In this document: positions 1 through 5,303 of the stretch, one piece after another | Position numbering within the stretch: position 1 is the stretch's first letter | How the letters are laid out: every line of letters begins with the position of its first letter | From: DAOUMU01 sp034409055 | GTDB taxonomy: Bacteria > Chloroflexota > Anaerolineae > 4572-78 > J111 | DNA: 24,832 nucleotides | Direction: 5' to 3' | Assembly: GCA_034409055.1 (NCBI GenBank) | Contig: DAOUMU010000452.1 | Span: 1-24,832, forward strand | Made by a program: the position numbers and the translations under genes | Notes under the pieces: model-generated | The model's database searches: none | Told to the model about the DNA's origin: nothing | What the model saw: only the letters and a program-made list of their open reading frames with translations

Positions 1-10
1 GAGTAGCCAT
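1..10 (-). CDS. 5' end of an unknown gene leaving the window
   Basis: A minus-strand ATG sits at 10-8 (Met-Ala-Thr...). It is preceded by a strong Shine-Dalgarno AGGAGGTG (complement of 18-25) with 7 nt spacing. Only three codons are inside the window, so no function can be given. It would be divergent from the feo operon and share the 11-542 intergenic region with it. Confidence 0.5.
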
Positions 11-140
11 AAAAAGACACCTCCTGATGGTGAGATGCCTTATTGTCCAGTTTTAGTTGAGGATTGTTAAGTTGGGTAGGGCAATTTTGGGGTTGATTTT
101 TCTATTTTCTTCTGCTTCGATTCCCCATACCAAAAAATGC

Positions 141-169
141 TTGACAGTGCCCACAAAAACAGATATAAT
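141..169 (+). promoter_or_regulatory. Sigma-70 promoter of the feo operon
   Basis: TTGACA (141-146), a 17-bp spacer and TATAAT (164-169) match the sigma-70 consensus at every position. The predicted start site is near 176. This places the two DtxR-like palindromes over the transcription start and early transcribed region, a position suited to repression. The first gene starts at 543, so the leader would be about 365 nt. Confidence 0.75.
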
Positions 170-177
170 TAATAATA

Positions 178-215
178 ATTTAGTCTAAGCTAAATATTTT
201 TTTAGTTTATCCTAA
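178..215. promoter_or_regulatory. Two tandem DtxR/IdeR-type operators
   Basis: Two palindromes share one layout. ATTTAG-N6-CTAAAT lies at 178-195 and TTAG-N6-CTAA at 202-215. Their centres are 22 bp apart, about two helical turns. TTAG-N6-CTAA is the unit that occurs twice, overlapping, in the 19-bp DtxR/IdeR consensus box. They sit just downstream of the -10 box of an iron-uptake operon, and DtxR-family proteins are encoded at 543 and 4501. Binding is inferred. Confidence 0.6.
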
Positions 216-265
216 CTTTAAGGCGCGAAAAATACATAGCATCCTCTTTAAATTTGTGGTACCAG

Positions 266-329
266 GGGCGAGGCAAGTCGGAGCGTGGCTTGTTTGCTTC
301 GATCACTACCAATCCGACTTACCTCGCCC
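266..329. repeat. Inverted repeat in feo leader (17-bp arms)
   Basis: GGGCGAGGCAAGTCGGA (266-282) is complementary to 313-329 at 16 of 17 positions, with a 30-nt loop. It would form a stable hairpin in the feo leader RNA. It has no U-tract. It may be an interspersed palindromic element rather than a dedicated regulator. Confidence 0.6.
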
Positions 330-339
330 TTACTTTTGA

Positions 340-494
340 AGGTTCAACGCGGATTTGTGGGGTAAAAAGCCAGACCTGACAGGTTTTAGCGAAAGTTTGC
401 CAGATAATACAGGTAAATTGTAGCAAATTGGCAACAAATAGCGACAGATTACTAAACCTGTCAGGTCTTACCCCTCGAATCCACGTAGAGCCCT
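340..494. repeat. Long imperfect inverted repeat, MITE-like
   Basis: The left arm (about 340-389) and right arm (about 452-494) are imperfect inverted copies. The best-matched core is AGACCTGACAGGTTT (372-386) against AAACCTGTCAGGTCT (454-468), and outward matches continue through GGGGTA (359-364) and TACCCC (469-474). The left arm carries about 8 extra bases. The core is itself near-palindromic. The element lies wholly in the feo leader. No protein-coding capacity is credible here. Confidence 0.55.
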
Positions 495-542
495 TTTGGA
501 GAGGATACGACACATAGTATTTTTGATTTGAAAGGAGGCAAA

Positions 543-1577
543 GTGTACCAGCCACTCATTTATCTACTGGTTGCCGCCTTGGTGACCGCTGTGGGGCTGC
601 TGCTTTTCTGGCCCGATCGGGGCCTTTACTGGCGTTGGCAACAAGCGCGGCAGATGACGAAACGTGTTCTCCGTGAGGACGCCCTCAAGCACATTCACAG
701 TTGCGAGATGCACGGGCGGCGTCCCACGATGCAAAGCATCGCTGGCGCGCTCCAGATTACCATCAATGAAACCGTCGAGCTATTGGACACAATGCAGGCG
801 TATGAGTTAGTGCGAATGGTAGGGGGGGAACTTCGTCTCACGGCCAAGGGACGAGATTACGCTCTCCACATCATTCGGGCCCATCGCTTGTGGGAGCGTT
901 ACCTGGCCGATGAAACCGGCTTTGCCGAAGTAGAGTGGCATGGTCAGGCTGAACGCTACGAGCACAACCTGTCGCCGGCTGAAGTTGATGTCCTGGCCGC
1001 TCAGTTATGTCATCCCACCTACGATCCCCACGGTGATCCGATTCCCACGGCCACTGGCGAGTTGGTCATGCATGGGGACCAACCCTTGACCAACTTGGCT
1101 GTTGATCAGCCGGCCCGTATTGTTCACCTGGAGGATGAACCCGAAGCCATCTACGCCCAACTGGTGGCCGAGGGGCTCCATCCTGGCTTAGAAGTGCGCC
1201 TGACCGAGGTGTCACCGCACCGGGTGCGCTTTTGGACCGGCGACGACGAGCACATCCTGGCCCCCATCCTGGCGGCCAATATCTCTGTGCTCCCCCTGCC
1301 CAAAGAGGCAGAAGTCGAAGCCACGCCCTCTGAACGTTTGACCGATCTCAAGACTGGGGAAAAGGCGCGCGTTCTGGGTATTTCCCCGGCCTGCCGGGGG
1401 CTTGAGCGCCGTCGCTTTATGGACCTGGGGATTCTGCCCGGCACCCTGGTCCAGGCTGAAATGAGCAGTCCCAGTGGCGACCCCACGGCTTATCGCATCC
1501 GTGGAGCGGTCATCGCCCTGCGCCGGGAACAGGCTAACCTGATCAACATTACCCGTCAACAGGAGGCTGTCGTATGA
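543..1577 (+). CDS. Membrane-anchored DtxR-FeoA-FeoA fusion protein
   Basis: This is the first gene of a feo operon. Its protein (344 aa) has one transmembrane helix (about residues 3-24), a DtxR-type winged helix (about 43-110), a DtxR dimerisation/metal domain (about 111-170, with the family motif DPHGDPIP) and two SH3-like FeoA modules. The last FeoA (about 270-338) has the typical RRRFMDLGILPGT signature. Probable metal ligands are H114, E118, H133, E137, E140 and H141. The MntR-like Glu (E137) replaces the DtxR Cys. GTG at 543 is preferred over an in-frame TTG at 528 because the ribosome site AAAGGAGG (531-538) lies between them. FeoA normally supports the FeoB channel, and the membrane anchor would place it next to FeoB. 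Whether the DtxR part still binds DNA is unknown. Confidence 0.85.
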   Translation: MYQPLIYLLVAALVTAVGLLLFWPDRGLYWRWQQARQMTKRVLREDALKHIHSCEMHGRRPTMQSIAGALQITINETVELLDTMQAYELVRMVGGELRLTAKGRDYALHIIRAHRLWERYLADETGFAEVEWHGQAERYEHNLSPAEVDVLAAQLCHPTYDPHGDPIPTATGELVMHGDQPLTNLAVDQPARIVHLEDEPEAIYAQLVAEGLHPGLEVRLTEVSPHRVRFWTGDDEHILAPILAANISVLPLPKEAEVEATPSERLTDLKTGEKARVLGISPACRGLERRRFMDLGILPGTLVQAEMSSPSGDPTAYRIRGAVIALRREQANLINITRQQEAVV

Positions 1578-2413
1578 CCATTGAAATACAAAAACCCTCA
1601 GCGACTGCTTGTGCTACTTGCCCGGCTCATCACGCCGCCAATTTGTTGAAGCTGGGCGTCAATATGGCAGACTGGGATTACGTGGTGGCTTTAGCCGGCA
1701 ATCCTAACACCGGCAAAAGCACCGTCTTCAATGCCCTAACCGGCCTGCGCCAACACACCGGCAACTGGCCCGGTAAGACCGTCATCCGGGCTGAAGGTGG
1801 TTTTGTCTATAGCGATCATCGTTACAAGCTGGTAGACCTGCCCGGGACTTACTCTTTACTCTCCACCAGCCTTGATGAAGAAGTGGCTCGTGACTTCATC
1901 CTGTTTGGCCAGCCGGACGTGACGGTGGTGGTGGTAGACGCCACCCGCCTGGAACGAAATTTGAACCTGGCCTTGCAGGTTCTGGAAATTACTGACCGGG
2001 TCGTCATCTGCCTGAATCTCATAGACGAGGCCCGGCGACACAAGTTGCAGATTGATGAGCGGCGCCTGGCCCGTGATTTGGGGGTGCCGGTTGTGCCTAC
2101 GGTGGCCCGCTACGGCCAGGGATTACCCGAATTACTCCAGGCGATGAGCGAGGTAGCCACCGGACAGACCGTCTGCAAACCTCACCGCATCCAAAGCGAG
2201 TCGCCGGCCCTCAAGCGAGCGGTCTCCCAGTTGGTTGCCCAAATCGAGGTCGTTTTTCCTGGCCTGCCTAATGCGCGCTGGGTGGCCCTCCGCCTGTTAG
2301 ATGGTGACGGGCGCATTGCCGAGGCCATTCGCAAAGGAGAGTTAGGCGATTTGAGCCAGGGTGACCCCGAGCAAACCAGCTCTAATCTAACCTTGAGTTT
2401 GGAGGCTGCCTGA
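1574..2413 (+). CDS. feoB (G domain): Stand-alone FeoB GTPase (G-protein domain)
   Basis: This 279-aa protein is the cytosolic GTPase half of the ferrous-iron transporter FeoB. Visible motifs are G1 GNPNTGKST (42-50), the switch region GNWPGKTV (63-70), G3 DLPG (88-91), G4 NLID (148-151) and a G5-like VARYGQG (178-184). An extra N-terminus of about 35 residues contains C13-x2-C16 and H19-H20, a possible metal site. It ends after the guanine-dissociation-inhibitor helices, where a fused FeoB would continue into the membrane. ATG at 1574 overlaps the previous stop by 4 nt (ATGA), and its own stop overlaps the next start. Translation of the three genes is therefore probably coupled. Confidence 0.9.
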   Translation: MTIEIQKPSATACATCPAHHAANLLKLGVNMADWDYVVALAGNPNTGKSTVFNALTGLRQHTGNWPGKTVIRAEGGFVYSDHRYKLVDLPGTYSLLSTSLDEEVARDFILFGQPDVTVVVVDATRLERNLNLALQVLEITDRVVICLNLIDEARRHKLQIDERRLARDLGVPVVPTVARYGQGLPELLQAMSEVATGQTVCKPHRIQSESPALKRAVSQLVAQIEVVFPGLPNARWVALRLLDGDGRIAEAIRKGELGDLSQGDPEQTSSNLTLSLEAA

Positions 2414-3846
2414 TGAGCCCCTCAAAGCAAATCACAGCCAATGATATTCTGACCACTGCCGATGCCCTGCGCTGGGAGATTGGCGGTAATTTCCACGAAC
2501 ATTTGATGGAGGCCATCTACACCGACGCTGCTCAGATTGCCGATCGGGCTGTGACCAGTCCCGACGAGCAGCCCCGCTTTGACCTGGATCGGACCATCGA
2601 CCGGTTGGTCACCAGCCGTGTCTGGGGCTTCCCTTTTATGCTGCTGCTATTTGCCCTGGTTTTCTGGATTACAGTTTCAGGGGCCAACATTCCCTCCGGC
2701 TGGATTGCCGCCGTGCTTCTGGACACCGTTTATCCTTTCCTGAAGGAAACCGCTGCCAACATTGGTCTGCCCTGGTGGCTGGCTGGCCTGTTGATTGATG
2801 GTATGTATTTAGCCACGGCCTGGGTGGTCAGTGTCATGCTGCCGCCCATGGCCATCTTCTTCCCCCTGTTTACTTTGCTGGAGGATTTCGGTTACCTGCC
2901 CCGGGTTGCTTTCAACCTGGACAATATCTTCAAGAAATCAGGGGCGCACGGTAGACAGGCCCTGAGCATGATGATGGGCTTTGGGTGTAACGCCGCCGGC
3001 ATCATTGCTACCCGGATCATCGACAGCCCGCGCGAACGGCTTATCGCCATCATCACCAATAACTTTGCTCTCTGCAACGGACGCTGGCCCACCCAAATCC
3101 TCATCGCTTCGTTATTCATGGGGGCCTTGGTGCCGACCTATCTGGCCGGGTTGCTTTCGGCCCTGGCCGTGGTCGGAGTAGCCACCTTGGGGGTGCTTTT
3201 GACTTTTGTGGTCTCGTGGGCCCTCTCCCGCACCTGGCTGAAAGGCGAAGCTTCGACCTTTAGTCTGGAGCTGCCTCCCTACCGGCCACCGCGTATCTGG
3301 CAGACGATTTACACCTCGATCATTGACCGCACCATCTTCGTGCTGTGGCGGGCGGTTGTCTTTGCCCTGCCTGCCGGCGCAGTGATCTGGCTCGGTGCCA
3401 ACATTAATATTGGCGGAACCAGTATTGCCGAGTACCTGATCAACTTCCTCAACCCCCTTGGTCTGCTGATTGGCCTGAATGGGGTCATTTTGGTGGCCTA
3501 CATCGTGGCCATTCCGGCCAACGAAATCGTCATTCCCACGGTCCTGATGTTAACTGTGCTGACTGCTGCCGGAGCCGAGGGGCTTGGTGCTGGGGCCGGG
3601 GTCATGTTTGAGACCGGGAAAACCGAGACCCTGGCTATCTTCAGCGCTGGCGGTTGGACGCTGCTGACCGCAGTCAACCTGATGCTGTTCAGCCTGATTC
3701 ATAACCCGTGCAGCACCACGCTCTACACAATTTATAAGGAAACCGGCAGTGTCAAATGGACGGTTGTCTCGGCGCTGCTGCCTGTAGGGATGGGCCTAAG
3801 TGTAACCTTTGTGGTGGCTCAGGCGTGGCGATTGGTGGTCGGGTAA
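2413..3846 (+). CDS. feoB (membrane domain): Stand-alone FeoB membrane channel (Gate domains)
   Basis: This 477-aa polytopic protein is the permease half of FeoB. After a soluble stretch of about 70 residues it has the FeoB landmark LLEDFGYLPRVAF (155-167). The first Gate repeat follows with GFGCNAAG (189-196) and NNFALCNGRWP (216-226), and the second with NPCSTTLYTIYKETGS near C433. Cys192, Cys221 and Cys433 correspond to the conserved Gate cysteines of fused FeoB. The start overlaps the GTPase stop by one base (TGATG). With the GTPase it should form a complete Fe(II) importer. The split lies between the GDI helices and the membrane domain, so no catalytic part is lost. Confidence 0.9.
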   Translation: MSPSKQITANDILTTADALRWEIGGNFHEHLMEAIYTDAAQIADRAVTSPDEQPRFDLDRTIDRLVTSRVWGFPFMLLLFALVFWITVSGANIPSGWIAAVLLDTVYPFLKETAANIGLPWWLAGLLIDGMYLATAWVVSVMLPPMAIFFPLFTLLEDFGYLPRVAFNLDNIFKKSGAHGRQALSMMMGFGCNAAGIIATRIIDSPRERLIAIITNNFALCNGRWPTQILIASLFMGALVPTYLAGLLSALAVVGVATLGVLLTFVVSWALSRTWLKGEASTFSLELPPYRPPRIWQTIYTSIIDRTIFVLWRAVVFALPAGAVIWLGANINIGGTSIAEYLINFLNPLGLLIGLNGVILVAYIVAIPANEIVIPTVLMLTVLTAAGAEGLGAGAGVMFETGKTETLAIFSAGGWTLLTAVNLMLFSLIHNPCSTTLYTIYKETGSVKWTVVSALLPVGMGLSVTFVVAQAWRLVVG

Positions 3847-3883
3847 GTTAATTTGTACTATTCAGAGTGGATAAGTTACAAAT

Positions 3884-3914
3884 AGAGAAGCCGCCTGATT
3901 AAGGCGGCTTCTCT
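3884..3914. terminator. Bidirectional hairpin between convergent genes
   Basis: AGAGAAGCCGCC (3884-3895) and GGCGGCTTCTCT (3903-3914) form a perfect 12-bp stem with a 7-nt loop. It lies between the feoB stop (3846) and the end of the convergent ferritin-like gene (3939). The flanks are A/T-rich but neither side has a long U-tract. Confidence 0.7.
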
Positions 3915-3938
3915 TATAAACATTGTTACTGGCCGTCT

Positions 3939-4364
3939 TTAAAGGGGCCAATTGCGTAAAATTCGCTCCGTTTCTTCAGAATGACCTGTCTCGTCCCGGA
4001 CCATATCTTCTAACTGCACGACCAAACCTTTATCGCCAAACTCCTCGGCCTCTAGAGCGCGTTGGGTATAACCTTGCCCTGCGTCCTTTTCAGCAGCCAA
4101 GACTGCTTCCAACATCTCACGATTGGTGCTGGCTGCCGGGACTGGACTGGGTACCGTTGTCGGTTCACCCCCCAGGGCCACGATTTTGTTGGCCAGAAAT
4201 TGGGCGTGCAATTGCTCATCGGCTACTTCAGCCAGGAAGAATTGGGCCAATTGCGGCCGGTATGGACCGGTAACTTTGGCTGCGTAAGTAATGTATTGTA
4301 TGATTGCACTCAGTTCATTGGCCAGGTCTTTATTCAAGTTGTCAATTAATGTTTGTTTATCCAT
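3939..4364 (-). CDS. Ferritin-like di-iron protein
   Basis: The protein is 141 aa and all-helical. The metal pattern of a ferritin-like four-helix bundle is visible: E17, E50-x-x-H53, E92 and E125-x-x-H128. Length and motif order fit short bacterioferritin-like or ferritin-like proteins that store iron or scavenge peroxide. It is not a full-length bacterioferritin and no haem-ligand Met was identified. An AAGGAGAT ribosome site precedes the ATG. It lies between the feo operon and the DtxR-type regulator, which supports an iron-storage or detoxification role. The oxidation chemistry cannot be read from sequence alone. Confidence 0.8.
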   Translation of the reverse strand: MDKQTLIDNLNKDLANELSAIIQYITYAAKVTGPYRPQLAQFFLAEVADEQLHAQFLANKIVALGGEPTTVPSPVPAASTNREMLEAVLAAEKDAGQGYTQRALEAEEFGDKGLVVQLEDMVRDETGHSEETERILRNWPL

Positions 4365-4421
4365 AATTATCTCCTTTTTATTTCATAAAGAGGGACTATA
4401 TTATCCAATATTCACCGCGTC

Positions 4422-4430
4422 ATTATAACA
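4422..4430 (-). promoter_or_regulatory. Extended -10 promoter for ferritin-like gene
   Basis: On the minus strand TGTTATAAT is an extended -10 box (TGnTATAAT) about 60 nt upstream of the ATG. No good -35 hexamer is seen, as is usual for extended -10 promoters. No TTAG-N6-CTAA operator is seen here. Confidence 0.45.
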
Positions 4431-4500
4431 CACAAATGTTAAAACCGCATGTTTCAAAATACCTAAGATAAAATCATCATCAATTGAGGGAAAAGGGAAA

Positions 4501-5154
4501 ATGCAGACAGAATCAACCGAAATGTATTTAATCACGATTTACCGGCTGACTCGAAAAGCCCCCTATGCCTTTACCAAAGATATTGCCACTATGCTGGGGA
4601 TCAGTCTGCCCAGCGTGTCCGAGCAGCTTAAGCGGTTGGACCAGCGAGGTTATCTCATTCACAAGTGGCGTGAAGGGGCGGCGCTGACCGAAGCTGGCGA
4701 GCGGATTGCCATTAATGTCTTACGCAAACATCGCCTGGTTGAAACGTTTCTGGTAAAGATGGCCGGTTATACCCTTGATGAAGTCCACGCTGAGGCCTGC
4801 CAGATCGAACACGCTATTTCAGGTCGCCTGGCCGATCGTTTGGAAGCGATGTTGGGACATCCCCAGGTCGATCCGCATGGCCATCCCATTCCCACCAAAG
4901 AAGGTACGGTAGCCGATCTTGACCATCAATCACTGGCCGAAGCTTCACCGGGCGAAACTGTGATGGTTCGTCAGGTCAGCGATTGGGATCAAGAACAGTT
5001 ACGTTATTTGCGAGAATTGGGTTTGGTGCCGGGAACCAAAGTGGTTGTGCTGGAGATAGCCCCTTTTGATGGACCCTTAACCCTGAAAGTAGGTGAAAAA
5101 ACCATCGCCATCGCCCGGACACTGGCCCAGGAGATTGGCGTTGCTTTAAGCTGA
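4501..5154 (+). CDS. DtxR/IdeR-type iron-dependent repressor
   Basis: The protein is 217 aa with the standard DtxR layout: winged helix (about 1-70), metal/dimerisation domain (about 71-145, with DPHGHPIP) and a C-terminal SH3/FeoA-like domain (about 150-217). Aligned to Corynebacterium DtxR with an offset of two, every metal ligand of the two N-terminal sites is present. M8, C100, E103 and H104 form the primary site. H77, E81 and H96 form the ancillary site. The Cys indicates the Fe(II)-sensing DtxR/IdeR branch rather than Mn-sensing MntR. It is transcribed away from the ferritin-like gene and lies just before the efflux ATPase. It is the best candidate reader of the TTAG-N6-CTAA sites at 178-215, 5178-5191 and 5273-5288. 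Confidence 0.88.
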   Translation: MQTESTEMYLITIYRLTRKAPYAFTKDIATMLGISLPSVSEQLKRLDQRGYLIHKWREGAALTEAGERIAINVLRKHRLVETFLVKMAGYTLDEVHAEACQIEHAISGRLADRLEAMLGHPQVDPHGHPIPTKEGTVADLDHQSLAEASPGETVMVRQVSDWDQEQLRYLRELGLVPGTKVVVLEIAPFDGPLTLKVGEKTIAIARTLAQEIGVALS

Positions 5155-5177
5155 ATTTACCTGCCCTCATCGGCCAG

Positions 5178-5191
5178 TTAGGTCTCCCTAA
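5178..5191. promoter_or_regulatory. DtxR-type operator upstream of efflux ATPase promoter
   Basis: TTAGGTCTCCCTAA is TTAG-N6-CTAA with one extra matched base per arm (TTAGG/CCTAA). It lies 15 bp before the -35 box of the ATPase promoter. It has the same layout as the feo operators. Confidence 0.5.
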
Positions 5192-5206
5192 TTTTTTGAA
5201 TTTGTG

Positions 5207-5236
5207 TTGACTAATAGGTTTCTCGTTTGTTATATT
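5207..5236 (+). promoter_or_regulatory. Promoter of the metal-efflux ATPase gene
   Basis: TTGACT (5207-5212), an 18-bp spacer and TATATT (5231-5236) each match consensus at five of six positions. The predicted start is near 5243, ahead of the second operator and the ribosome site. Confidence 0.5.
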
Positions 5237-5272
5237 AGGTGAAGCCAAAGTTAACTCTGGTCAAGAATAAAA

Positions 5273-5288
5273 TTTAGATGCGTCTAAA
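5273..5288. promoter_or_regulatory. DtxR-type operator in the ATPase leader
   Basis: TTTAGATGCGTCTAAA is a perfect palindrome (TTTAGA-TGCG-TCTAAA). It equals the TTTAG-N6-CTAAA layout of the feo operator at 178-195. It ends 4 nt before the ribosome site AGGAGG (5293-5298). Confidence 0.55.
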
Positions 5289-5303
5289 AATTAGGAGGCC
5301 GAT

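Noticed and set aside
528..542. TTG at 528 as start of the DtxR-FeoA protein
   Set aside because: The strong ribosome site AAAGGAGG lies downstream of this TTG and directly before GTG 543.
319..555. Minus-strand open frame of 78 codons in the feo leader
   Set aside because: It lies across the long inverted repeat at 340-494, has no ribosome site and has no protein-like composition.
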